Shown here piece by piece: positions 10,815 to 22,010 of a stretch of DNA of 64,000 nucleotides (the first letter of the stretch is position 1; the number at the start of each line of letters is the position of its first letter). The stretch is from [Mycoplasma] phocae (GTDB lineage: Bacteria; Bacillota_I; Bacilli_A; Mycoplasmatales; Metamycoplasmataceae): assembly GCF_003332325.1 (NCBI RefSeq), contig NZ_CP029295.1, positions 434,001 to 498,000 on the forward strand. The letters run 5' to 3'. The notes below the pieces were generated by a model that was not told the origin of the DNA, made no database searches, and saw only the letters and a list, made by a program, of their open reading frames with translations. The position numbers were made by a program, and so were the translations under genes.

Positions 10815-13159
10815 TGGACGCAAAAAAAATTACCGCCCTAAAAATTATTAACCTAAAAATCGTTGAAGAAAACAATAATAATTTCAAAACATTAATTAAT
10901 AATTTAAGTTTTTTAGTAAATTCAAATAATGTTTTAGGAATTCTAAGTGATGATGAAAAAATTAGTAGCAAAATATTTAACACTATTACAAACAGTAATA
11001 TTAAATTAAGTAAGTATCAAGGTTTTATTGAATTCGAATTAGACCAAAAAGAGTTTTATTTCACCCATAAACATTCTGAATTCCAAAGAAATATTGGATT
11101 TGGTTTTAATGAAGATATCACTAACAGTGCCAAAAATAATGTCACTGTTTTTAGTTATTTAAAGAAATACATTACTGAAAATAAAATTGTCAAAGGATTC
11201 TCATCACAGTTTATTCATAAATGAAATAAAGCTTATCAAGACTATCGGATCTTAATTAAAAACAAATATGCCGCAATTACTTTAAATTTACAAAAAGACA
11301 TTAGTAAAGATATTAAGACTTTAGCAAGCTATCTCATTGAGGCTAGAAACAATAATGTGAATTCCAATAATTTAATTGAATTAAACCAAATTCTTGATTA
11401 TGCCAGTGAAAATTATTTGAAAATTATCAGTACATTTCGCGTACAAGAATTAATGTTGCATAATTTTACTCGGACAATTCTTAAAAAATACACTGACGGA
11501 GTTTCTTATTTTAATAAACTTGAATATCTTAGAGCAAAAGCTGAATATGAAGAACTTAATCGAAAATATCTCAACCTAGCTCCAAAGAAAAATTATTTAA
11601 TTGAAAAAGTAAAAAAAATAAAAAATACTGTGCTCTCAGTCATTGAAAAATGATTACGAGGTTTTAAACATTTAAGAAAAATCATGATTGATTTAAAAAA
11701 TGACAATCGCCAAATTATCAATCAAATTCGAAAAAATGCTAGTGGTAGTCAATATTTATATTTATACAAAAACTTTTGTTTTAATAAAATGATTTTAAAA
11801 TTTATTAGCCGATATAAATACAAAATTATGCGATTAAAACATGAAGATATTAATCAATTAATAGAAGATATTTTAATCTTAAAACCCACAATTACTTCAG
11901 AAGCTAATATTCTCTCTTCGCGCGATTCTAGAAATAAAAACCGCCCACTAATTCGTCAAATTGTCGCAAGAAATTTCTTGCTTAATACCAAAGTTTTTGT
12001 TGATCGTTTCAGAACTAAAATTGCCAAAAATAAAATTAATATTGAAAATAATGCCAGTGGCAAAGATGCAACAACATTACTATTTGATAGTAATAATGTC
12101 AACATCGAAAAGCTTAAATTAGCAGAAAGTAAATATCGTGAAGCCAAAAACGAATATTTATGAAATTTAGAAACTATTGGGAATAACCTTCAAAAACAAA
12201 CTAAAAAACAAAACCGGGAAGCCGATGGACTTCGCAAGGCTAATATAAAAAATTATAATTTAATTCAAAAACTACTAAATTCTCTAATTAAAAAGAATAA
12301 CAATAATATAACTAGTTCTAATGAAAATAATAGCGCGATGATTCATAAAAAAATTCAGTCATTGCAAACCTATGAGTTAATTTTAAATAAAATGTTTGCT
12401 GATTTCAAAGATTATAATCACGTTATTAACTTTCATAAATTCTCTGCGGCAAGAACAAAAGCTGTCAATACGCTAATTACCAAAATGATAATCTATGACA
12501 TTCTAATTAATGCTAATATCATTGTCGATGATGCCGTTAAAGATATGGCATCATTAACTGAAGAGCAAATTATTAAACTTGAAATTCAAAAGATTTTAAT
12601 TAATAGTCCGAACATTGTTATTGTCGGTCAAGGAATTTCAAAATTACGTAGTGGTAGTCAATTTGAAATTCTTGCCAAGCTTAATAAATATATTTATGAT
12701 CATCACAATATTGGTGTGTATTTTTTAAATGATATCAAACTGGCTGCCAAAGTTACTTCATCGCTAAACATTATTAGCCGCAATAAAGTTGTTGAGGAAG
12801 GTAGCACAAGTCAAATTATTAAAAATCCAATTAATCCATACGTTAAAAAAATGCTATTATTTGATGATGAACAAACAATTAGTAGTTATGAAGACTTTAT
12901 TGCTAAAAATGACATCTATGAAGATATCATTCAATTCAAAATAGAAGACAATCATTATATTCGCAGCACATGAACACAAATCGCTAAATGAGTTAATAAA
13001 GATAATTTGAAAAATGAAGAATTGAAAAAATTATTTTTCTATGAGACACAAGAAATTGGAAATAGTGAGGCTAGTGTTGATGATAAAATTGATTTTGAAG
13101 AAACCAAAATTATTGACTTAACAAACTTATTTGATATAAAAAAATATAAGGGAAACAAT
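10814..13159 (+). CDS. Degenerate OppF-like ABC ATPase domain protein, in frame with valS
   Basis: About 782 residues from the ATG that overlaps the S-component stop. The ends resemble an oligopeptide-transporter ATPase but key residues are gone. The Walker A site reads GILSDDEKISSK (residues 42-53) with no GKS/T. A Q-loop-like EFQRNIGFGF is near 93. The signature/Walker B area reads LTEEQIIKLEIQKIL (581-595) then NIVIVGQGISKL (600-611) where LSGGQ and DEP would be. NPINPYVKKML (671-681) matches the OppF tail. Between them lies a coiled, Lys/Asn-rich insertion of about 450 residues. No stop codon occurs before the valS ATG, so the frame continues into ValS. It is probably a non-hydrolysing ABC protein. 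All Trp codons here are TGA. Confidence 0.6.
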
Positions 13160-15682
13160 ATGAATAAAACATTTAACCATAAAGTGGTTGAAGAAGGGCG
13201 AAATGATAAGTGAAAATCATTAAAATCCTTCTCAACTCATGATAAAAGTAAACCACCATTTACCATAATTCTACCGCCGCCGAATGTCACTGGTAAACTT
13301 CACATTGGCCACGCACTTGATACATATCTTCAAGACACTATTATTCGTCATAAAAAAATTAATGGATATGATGTAATGTGAGTACCAGGAAAAGATCATG
13401 CCGGAATTGCCACCCAGGCTGCCGTTGAGAAACAATTAGCAATGAATAAAGTTAATAAATACGACTTGGGAAGAGAAGCTTTTATTAATGAAATTTGAAA
13501 ATGAAAAGAAGTTTACTCAAAAAATATTTCAAATCAATGAGCTAAATTAGGTTTAGCCCTAGATTATGATATAGAACGTTTCACCTTTGACAAAGATGCT
13601 AATGAAGCCGTTATGAAAGTTTTTGTAAAATTATTTAATGATGGACTAATTTATCGTGATCGAAAACCAATTAATTGAGATCCAAAACTTCAAACTGCGC
13701 TTTCAAATATTGAAGTCGTAAATGTGGAAACTAAACAAAAACTTTACTATATTAAATATCCAATTAAAAACAGCGAAGAAGCAATTATTGTGGCTACCAC
13801 AAGAACAGAAACCTTGCCATCTGATGTAGCTTTAGCGATTAGCCCACACGACTCAAAATACAGCACTTTAATTAATAAAACTATAATTCATCCTTTAACC
13901 AAAAAAGAGATTCCAATTGTTGGATCAGATTTAATTGATCCAAAATTTGGAAGCGGAATTATGAAAGTTTCAGCTCATGCAATTGATGATATTACTATTA
14001 TTAAAGAAAACAATTTAGAAATTAATGAGTGTATTGATAAGTATGGAAAAATGACAGCTGTGGCTCATGAATTTGAAGGTTTAGATCGTTTTGAAGCAAG
14101 GGAATTGATTGCTAAAAAATTAGAAAGAGAAGGCTACATTTATAAAGTTGAAGATATCATCTCAAACGTTGGTCGTAGTGAAAGAAGTCAGAGCGTGATT
14201 GAAATATTAGTTCAACCCCAATGATTTGTTAAAATGAATTCCCTAGCTAAATTACTGCTAAAAAATCTGAGTGATGAAGATGGTGTAAAATTTATTCCAA
14301 AAAAATTCGAACAAAACCTAATTCAATGAATGGAAAATGTTCACGATTGAACAATTAGCCGACAAATCTGATGAGGACACCGTATTCCTGCTTGATATAA
14401 CAAAGATAAAATACTAGTTCAAGTTGAAAAACCAATTGGAGCAGGATGAGTTCAAGATGAAGATGTTCTTGATACATGATTTAGTTCCGCTTTAAGCCCT
14501 TTTGTCTTTTTGGGATGACCACAAGACAAAACTAAATTAAAACGCTATTTCCCAACTACACTTCTAGTTACTGGTTATGATATTATTTTCTTTTGAGTTG
14601 CGCGAATGTATTTCCAAAGTTTATATTTTATGGAACAAAAGCCATTTAATGAAGTTTTAATTCATGGTTTAGTTAGAGATGCCCAAGGAAGAAAAATGTC
14701 AAAATCATTAGGCAACGGAATTGATCCCATTGGAGTAATTGATCAATATGGATCTGACGTGCTAAAAATGTCATTAATTTTTCACTCAACTCCTGGACAA
14801 GATATTAATTACGGTGATGAAAAAATTCAAGTAGCACGATTATTTTTAAATAAATTCTGAAATATTGCAAGATATATCGCAAATATCAAAATAACTTTAT
14901 CTGAAGTGATAAATTATGAAAAATTAGATAATTACGATTTTTGAATTTTAAATAAATTTTTAGAATTTAAAAACCGTGTTAATCAAAGTATGGATAAATA
15001 TGAATTCACTATTGTTTTCAAATTATTACAAGAATTTATTATTAATGATTTTTCAAGTTGATATTTAGAATTTAATAAATTTAAGGATAATAATTACTTT
15101 ATTCACTATTTATTTAGAGAAATACTAATTGTTCTTCATCCTTTTATGTCATTTACCACTGATTACTTATTTGAAAGTATTTATAAAGAAGAACTACTAG
15201 AAACTGAATTGTCAAATTTTTATGAGATAAGTGACTATTCAACGAATATTGCTGAAGTTGAATCACTAATTCAGTTAATTGCAACATTAAGAAAATATCG
15301 TGAAGATAAGAAAATTTCTAAATCAAAAACACTATTCTTTGCTGCTAATAAGCAAATATTTGACGAAAAAGCCATGCTAATTATCGAGAAGTTAAGTAAC
15401 TTTAAATGAGAAGAAAATAATGATTTATTAATTAAGTTAAATGATATGCAAATATATATCAAACTAAGCGAAAATGACAAAAAAAATGAAATTGCTGAGC
15501 TTAATAAACTAATTGAACATGCTCAAAAAGAGATTGAATTTAATCAAAAATTCATTTTAAATCCAAAATTCATGGAAAAGGCTAATAAGCAAACAATCCA
15601 AGAAAAAGAGCAAAAAGTTAAGGAATTTCAAGAAAAATTAGCATTCTATAAAAAAGAATTAAGCGAAAAAATCACAAAATAA
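13160..15682 (+). CDS. valS: Valyl-tRNA synthetase
   Basis: Class I synthetase charging tRNA(Val). From the ATG at 13160 it is 840 aa, the normal length for mycoplasmal ValS. The [14 protein letters not shown] block holds the HIGH motif (residues 48-51), the editing (CP1) domain includes [12 protein letters not shown], and the KMSKS motif is at 512-516 in [13 protein letters not shown]-terminal coiled-coil arm (about 760-840) is present. AAGGGAAACAAT before the ATG can serve as ribosome site. Upstream there is no stop in this frame back to 10814, so an N-terminally extended 1622-aa fusion product is possible. A short gap without a clear terminator precedes parE. Confidence 0.95.
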
Positions 15683-15772
15683 GCAGGAAACTGTTTATTT
15701 TTATTTTGTTTAAAAAAATTAACTTTTAATTAAATACTTTAAATAATTTTTAACTAATTTATAATTAATGTT

Positions 15773-17689
15773 ATGAGTATAAATAATTATGATGCAAAAG
15801 ATTTAAAAGTTTTAAAGGGTCTTGATGCAGTTCGAAAGAGACCAGGAATGTATATCGGGTCAACTGATTCTAATGGTCTTCACCACCTAATATGAGAAAT
15901 TTTAGATAATTCTATTGATGAAGCTTTAGCGGGATTTGCTACCAAAATTAAGATTATTTTAAAAGCTGATGGTTCAGTTATTGTTGAAGATAATGGTAGA
16001 GGAATTCCTATTAATAAACATGAACTTGGTAAAACCGGAGTGGAATTAGTATTCACTGAACTTCACGCCGGTGGTAAATTTGGCGAAGGAGCATATAAAA
16101 CAAGTGGCGGACTTCACGGAGTTGGATCATCTGTTGTTAATGCCTTAAGCTCAAAACTTGAAGTTTATGTTTATCGTGATAAAAAAGAGTATTTCACCGC
16201 CTTTGTTCAAGATAAAATCACTGAAAAAACTAGATGTATTGGACCTACTGTCAAACAAGGAACAAAAGTTCAATTCTGGCCAGATTATGAATTATTTAAA
16301 AAAGCTAAATTTTCAAGCGATGTTGTTAAAGAAAAATTGCGAGAATCAAGTTTTTTAATTCCAAATCTAAAAATTCATTACATTAATGAACTAAAAGAAG
16401 AAAATATAGTTTTTGAAACTGAAGAAGGGATTAAAGAGTACATCAAATTTATTGGCGAAGGCAAAAATTTTGTCGGCGATGTTTTTTATGCGCGGGGAAT
16501 GGCAAATAATGGCATCGAAGTTGATGTTGCCCTAGTATACACTGACAATTACAATGAAACCATCTACAGTTTTGTCAATAATGTAAAGACGCGAGATGGT
16601 GGAACACATGAAACTGCCTTTAAAACCGCACTAACAAAAACAATTAATGAATTCGCTACTAAAAATAATTTAATTAAAAAAATATCGTTTGAAGGAAGTG
16701 ATGTCCGGGAAGGTATCATTGCCGTAATATCACTAAAAGTCCCTGAAAGCATTCTTGAGTTTGTTGGACAAACAAAAGATAAATTAGGTACCCCTGAAGC
16801 AAGAGAGGCAGTTGAATATTTTGTTAGTGAAAAAATTAGTTTCTTTCTTAATGAAAACAAACAAATTGCGGAAAAAATTATCCACAAAATTAAAAAGTCT
16901 TATGATGCTAAAATTGCGGCAAGAAATGCGCGAAATGAAATTAGAAAAGCAAAAACTAAATTAGACAATAAAAAAATTCTTTCAGGAAAGCTCACTCCCG
17001 CTCAATCTAAGGACCCAAAAATTAAAGAACTTTTCCTAGTCGAAGGTGACTCAGCCGGAGGATCAGCTAAGCTTGGACGTAATCGGGTAACACAAGCAAT
17101 CCTACCACTTCGTGGAAAAGTAATTAACACAGATAAAGCTAAATTAACTGATGTCTTAGCTAATGAAGAAATTGCGACAATTATTAATACAATTGGAGCA
17201 GGAATTGGTGAGGATTTTAATATTAAAAACTCACAATATAGCAAAATAATTATTATGACAGATGCTGATACAGATGGTGCACATATTCAGGTGCTTTTAT
17301 TAACTTTTTTCTGACGTTACATGAAAAAATTAATTGAAGCGGGAATGATTTATATTGCACTTCCACCTTTATATAAAATTTCAATTAAGGGCACAAGTAA
17401 AAAAGAATTTTATGCCTGAGATGAAGATGAATTACGTGAAATCACTAACAAGTATAACAATTACGAAATTCAAAGATATAAAGGATTAGGTGAAATGAAT
17501 GCTGACCAACTATGAGATACAACTATGAATCCCGCAAGTCGATCAATTATTCAAATCGCAATTGAAGATGAAGCTTTAGTTGAAAGAAATGTAACTACTT
17601 TAATGAGTGAAGATGTTACTAAAAGAAAAGCTTGAATTAATTCTTATGTTGATTTTTCAAATGAAGATGATTTTAAGATTAGAAAGTAG
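15773..17689 (+). CDS. parE: DNA topoisomerase IV subunit B
   Basis: The ATPase subunit of topoisomerase IV, which decatenates daughter chromosomes. The 638-aa protein has the GHKL ATPase motifs ([13 protein letters not shown] near residue 43, VEDNGRGIP near 72, [17 protein letters not shown] near 109) and the TOPRIM motifs [10 protein letters not shown] and [12 protein letters not shown] call ParE rather than GyrB because a ParC-type subunit follows 9 nt later; family assignment by tree would settle it. Many Trp codons are TGA. The start is the ATG before [19 protein letters not shown]. Confidence 0.93.
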
Positions 17690-17698
17690 GTTATTTAT

Positions 17699-20485
17699 AT
17701 GAACAAGAATAAAAAAGAACAAATTGATCAAATAACTGAAAATATCATCGAGAGAAATATGGTTGACATTATGAATGAAAGATTTGGAAGATATTCTAAA
17801 TATATCATTCAACAACGGGCTATTCCTGATTCACGCGATGGCCTTAAACCAGTTCAAAGAAGAATTCTATATTCAATGTGAAATTTAAAACTGCGCAACA
17901 AAGAGCCTTTTAAAAAATCGGCTAGAATTGTTGGCGATGTTATCGGTAGATATCACCCCCATGGAGATTCATCAATTTATGAAGCTTTAGTTAGAATGGC
18001 TCAAGAGTGAAAAAGTAATTATCCACTAATTGAAATGCATGGAAATAAAGGATCAATTGATGATGATCCCGCTGCTGCGATGCGGTACACTGAATCAAGA
18101 CTTGAAAAAATTTCTGAATTAATGCTAAAAGATTTAGATCGAAAAGTTGTAGCTATGGCACCAAACTTTGACGACTCTGAATATGAACCTGTTGTTCTGC
18201 CAACACTATTCCCCAATCTACTAATAAACGGAGCTAAAGGAATTGCTGCGGGTTTTGCCACAGAAATTCCACCACATAATCTTGGAGAAGTAATTGACGC
18301 TACTATTGCCATGATTAAAAACCCAATCATTTCAATACCATCACTACTAAAAATTGTAAAAGGCCCTGATTTTCCAACCGGTGGAATTATTAATGGCACT
18401 GACGGCATTGAAAAGGCTCTTGAAACTGGACAAGGTAAAATTATGTTATCTTCACAGTATCAGTATGTCAAAAATAAGAAGGATGAAATTATTGGCATCG
18501 AAATTAAAGAAATACCATTTGGAGTTGTGAAATCAAAATTAGTAGCCGATATTGATTCAATTGCAATTGATAAAATCATTAGTGGTATTAAAGAAGTAAG
18601 AGATGAATCTGACCGAAGCGGAATTTCAATATACCTCGACCTTGAAGAAGATTCAAGCCCTGAAGCCATTATGACTTATTTAATGAACAAAACTGATTTG
18701 AGAATTAGTTATAACTATAATATGGTAGCAATCGATAATAATGCGCCATGTTTACTTAATTTACAAACCGCACTTTTTTCATATTTAACACACTTAAAAG
18801 AAATCAATACTAATGGTATTAAATTTGATTTACAAAAATATAAACTTCGACTTGAAATTGTCGAAGGATTTATCAAAGTAGCAGAAATCTCAGATGAAGT
18901 AATTAAAGTTATTAAAAATAGTGATAATTCAAAACGAGGCGTTATTGAAGCGTTAATTAGAGTCTTTAATTTTACCGAACTTCAAGCCACCGCTATTGCC
19001 GAACTTAGATTATATAAACTTTCACGAATGGATCAAATTGAATTTCAAAATGAAAAAACCATTTTAGAAGAAAATATTCAAAAATGTAATTTACTATTAA
19101 ATGATCAATACGAATTTAACAAATTTCTGATAAAACAGCTACTAGAAATCAAAAAAGAATATGCAAAACCACGGAAAACTCAAATCACAGAAGAGAAAAT
19201 TAAAACTGATGTTGATCATAAACTTCTTGCTAAAAATGAAGATTTCTATTTCTTCATTAGTAAAGAAGGGTACATCAAGAAAATTAATTTAAAAATCTTT
19301 AATGCTAATCAAATAAGTAATTACAAACTAAAAGAAAATGATATATTACAGTACTATGACAAAATTAATTCACTTTCAAAAATCATTTTCTTCACTAATT
19401 TAGGAAACTTCTTTATTCTTGAAGCACATATTTTAAAAGACAATGGTTGAAAAGAACTAGGAACTCACATTTCTACTTTTGTCTCGCTTGAATCAAATGA
19501 GCATGTTATTAGGGTAATGGAAATTGTTTCTTTTGATAGTTATATCGAGATTATCTTAATTTCAAAATATGGTTTTGCCAAAAAAGTAAAAATTAATGAT
19601 TTTGACAGTAAATTAAGTGCAAAAAAACGCCGTTGTATGAGTTTCAAAAATAATGATGATGAACTTGTTGACGCAAAAATTGCCAATAATGAAAAAAGTA
19701 TTTTTATTATTCTAAATAATGGTGGCTATTACTTTATTGATGAATCGGTATTTAATTCAACACTTGATCTAAAAGCCCAAGGCATTAAATTATTTTCAAA
19801 ATTGCAAACTAAGGATAAAATATTTATTTCGGCATTTGCGATGTGTTCACCTTTTAATTCATTACTAATGATTACGGCTGATGGATATGGTAAAAAATGA
19901 AGAATTCAGGATATTGAATCAGTTCAAAGATGGGGACGAGGATCAAGGCTTTATAATGTTTTAAATAAAGTTGATTGCAAACCAATGCATCTAGAGGTTA
20001 TTAGTGATAGCTTAGAATTTCTTTACACTAATTCTAATAATGAAATTTGCCACTTTGATTTAAATAAATTTGACCATGATAGCAGCAGAATTGACAAATT
20101 AATTAAACTAAATTATGATTTTCAAAATCCTGGAGCTTTAATTCAACCTATTAAGATTAATGAATTAAAAGATCTAAACTTTTATGAACAAGAGAATAGC
20201 AAAGTAAAATTTCTCGAAATTGAAAATGCAAGTAAAAATAATAAAAATTTCATTTTCGATACTCAAACAACTTTATGCCAAAGATATTATATTAATAATT
20301 TTGGCAGCAGTGAAGATCAAAGCCAACAATCAGAGTCACCTGATGACGAAGATGAAATTGCGTTATTTGCTGAAAATGAGATTAAATTAGAGCCCAAACG
20401 TTCATTTGAAGAAAAGATGGAAGCGATGAATCACATTAATGTTGACTCATTAATCGAAAAAGTTAAAGAAATTAAGAAAAAATAG
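17699..20485 (+). CDS. parC: DNA topoisomerase IV subunit A
   Basis: The breaking/rejoining subunit of topoisomerase IV, 928 aa. The catalytic tyrosine is Tyr130 in [10 protein letters not shown]. The quinolone-target region reads [15 protein letters not shown] with Ser91 and Glu95 (equivalent to E. coli Ser80 and Glu84), so no resistance substitution is seen at these two sites. The C-terminal beta-propeller region (about 500-830) is divergent, and the last 90 residues are acidic. It is longer than E. coli ParC (752 aa). Only 9 nt separate it from parE. No terminator is seen until after the small ORF downstream. Confidence 0.93.
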
Positions 20486-20533
20486 ATATAATAAAATAAT
20501 TATTTTCATTTAATTATTTACCAAGGAGAAAAA

Positions 20534-20656
20534 ATGCGTAAAGACGTTCGACTAGCTAATAAAGTTAGAGCTGAAAAAAGAGCTCATAAATTAGCATTAG
20601 AAAAAGCAAGAGCTCAAAGAAGAGCTGCTAAAAAAGCCCAAATGGCAGAAAAATAA
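20534..20656 (+). CDS. Small basic alanine-rich protein, 40 aa
   Basis: A short ORF with a near-perfect ribosome site (AAGGAGA, 6 nt before ATG) and two downstream hairpins. The product has 15 Lys/Arg and 10 Ala in 40 residues and no Trp, Cys, Pro or Gly. It reads as one continuous basic helix (MRKDVRLANKVRAEKRAHK...). I do not recognise a family. Composition suggests nucleic-acid or ribosome binding, which is inference. It sits 48 nt after parC with a possible TATAAT-like element (GATATAATAAAAT) overlapping the parC stop, so it may have its own promoter. Confidence 0.65.
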   Translation: MRKDVRLANKVRAEKRAHKLALEKARAQRRAAKKAQMAEK

Positions 20657-20705
20657 GCAAATTATACAACTGCTTTTTTATTATTTTAATAATAAATTAA
20701 TTTTT

Positions 20706-20737
20706 AAAAACCACTTAAAAGATTTAGTGGTTTTTTT
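20706..20737 (+). terminator. Terminator after the 40-aa basic protein
   Basis: AAAAACCACT and AGTGGTTTTTTT form a 9-10 bp stem around a TAAAAGATTT loop followed by a T run. A weaker AGCA/TGCT hairpin with a T tract lies just before it (20656-20681). Confidence 0.8.
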
Positions 20738-20865
20738 AATTTACTAAAAAAATGTAGGTCTAAGTTAAAAAAATATGTAATTACCATTTATATGTAAAAA
20801 CAAATTTATTTTTGGTATTTTTGTGAAATAATTGAAGGTATATGTAAGTAAGGAGAAGACAATTT

Positions 20866-22005
20866 ATGAAAAAGAAAATATTTTTAAGCACAATGATACT
20901 TTCAATTATTCCGATAACTACACTTGTTGCAGCTGCGTGTGATAATAATGATAGTAAAACAGAAAAACCAAAGGATATAACTCCACCTGCAAATGGCGGC
21001 GAAAATACAATGAAAACCCCAGGTGAAAACGAAAGAAAAGAAAATCAAGCTGGCGGAGAAGATAATAAAAATACAGACAAAAAAGAAATAATGAGCAACC
21101 AACCTGATAATAGTGGAAACACAACCAACCAAATGGGTGAAAAAACTGAAAATGATCAAGTCAAAAAAGAAATGATGGGCGACCAACCTGATAAAGGCAA
21201 GAACCAAAAAGATCAGACGAATGGGAAAACCGATACCGGTAAAGGCAAAAACAACCAAAAGGGCGAGCAATCAGACACTGGCAAAGAAAAAGGAAAAGAC
21301 AAAACAATGAGTAAAAAACCTAATGCTAGCAAAGATACAAGTAAGCAAATGGGCGCAAAACCCGACACTAGTGATAAAATGAATGGGAAAACTCAGAATG
21401 ATGACAAAAACAAACAAATGGGCGATGAAAAGGATCAATCCGACAAAGGAAATAATGTAAACCAAGATAAAGATTCTAGTATACAAAAAAATCCATCAGA
21501 AAATAATCAAAAACCAGAATCCCCTAATAAAAAACCAAAAGAACCCAAACCTGATAAATTAAACGAAGAAAAGGATACAGAAATTGATAATTCATTTTTA
21601 AACTTTAAAAATATGGCAAATAACATTTTAATTATTGTTGAGGAAAATAAAGATACTTTAATAAAAAAATTAAATGATGATAAAAATAAACTATTTTATA
21701 ATTATAAATACAAAAAATTTTATTTTGCGCCAAAACGTCTTAAAAATGACCTTGTAAAAAACATGTTCAAAATGAGCAAAAATGACAATAAAGAACTTAT
21801 AAAGACCAAAATTGATATTCCTAATCAAACAAGATTTGTTTCAAGTAATCAAAAGGAAAACACAAAACCTGAGGAAGAATTAGCTTTTAAATATGAAAAT
21901 GAAAAGTTAACAATTAAATATAAATTGGCAAAACAAAATGGTCAAAATGTTAAGGATGTATCTGAAGAATTTACCACTACTATAGAATTAAAAAATAAGG
22001 AATAA
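20866..22005 (+). CDS. Surface lipoprotein with long disordered Lys/Asn/Gly region
   Basis: A 379-aa lipoprotein: basic N terminus, hydrophobic helix and lipobox LVAAAC with the lipidated Cys25. Residues about 26-240 are extremely hydrophilic and repetitive (blocks such as QMGEK, DQPDKGK, KGKNNQKG, KPDTSDKMNGK), with no predicted fold. Residues about 242-379 form a folded domain (NILIIVEENKD ... LTIKYKLAKQNGQN) that recurs in the next gene. It looks like a Vsp/Vpma-style variable surface protein. The ribosome site is AAGGAGAAG. The nuclease lipoprotein starts 5 nt after its stop, so the two are cotranscribed. Confidence 0.82.
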   Translation: MKKKIFLSTMILSIIPITTLVAAACDNNDSKTEKPKDITPPANGGENTMKTPGENERKENQAGGEDNKNTDKKEIMSNQPDNSGNTTNQMGEKTENDQVKKEMMGDQPDKGKNQKDQTNGKTDTGKGKNNQKGEQSDTGKEKGKDKTMSKKPNASKDTSKQMGAKPDTSDKMNGKTQNDDKNKQMGDEKDQSDKGNNVNQDKDSSIQKNPSENNQKPESPNKKPKEPKPDKLNEEKDTEIDNSFLNFKNMANNILIIVEENKDTLIKKLNDDKNKLFYNYKYKKFYFAPKRLKNDLVKNMFKMSKNDNKELIKTKIDIPNQTRFVSSNQKENTKPEEELAFKYENEKLTIKYKLAKQNGQNVKDVSEEFTTTIELKNKE

Positions 22006-22010
22006 TAACT

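Noticed and set aside
16878-16886. Perfect DnaA box TTATCCACA
   Set aside because: Isolated, inside parE coding sequence. Another lone copy lies at 46510-46518 inside a yitT gene. No cluster, no dnaA or dnaN nearby, so no origin is called.
17882-17986. Quinolone-resistance change in ParC
   Set aside because: Ser91 and Glu95 are the sensitive-type residues.
18019-18408. 129-codon minus-strand ORF inside parC
   Set aside because: Shadow of a strongly conserved coding region; no start signal or family resemblance.
20902-21270. Long minus-strand ORFs opposite the lipoprotein genes (also 21271-21486 and 22009-22221)
   Set aside because: They mirror the low-complexity Lys/Asn/Gly coding strand and give hydrophobic nonsense without ribosome sites.
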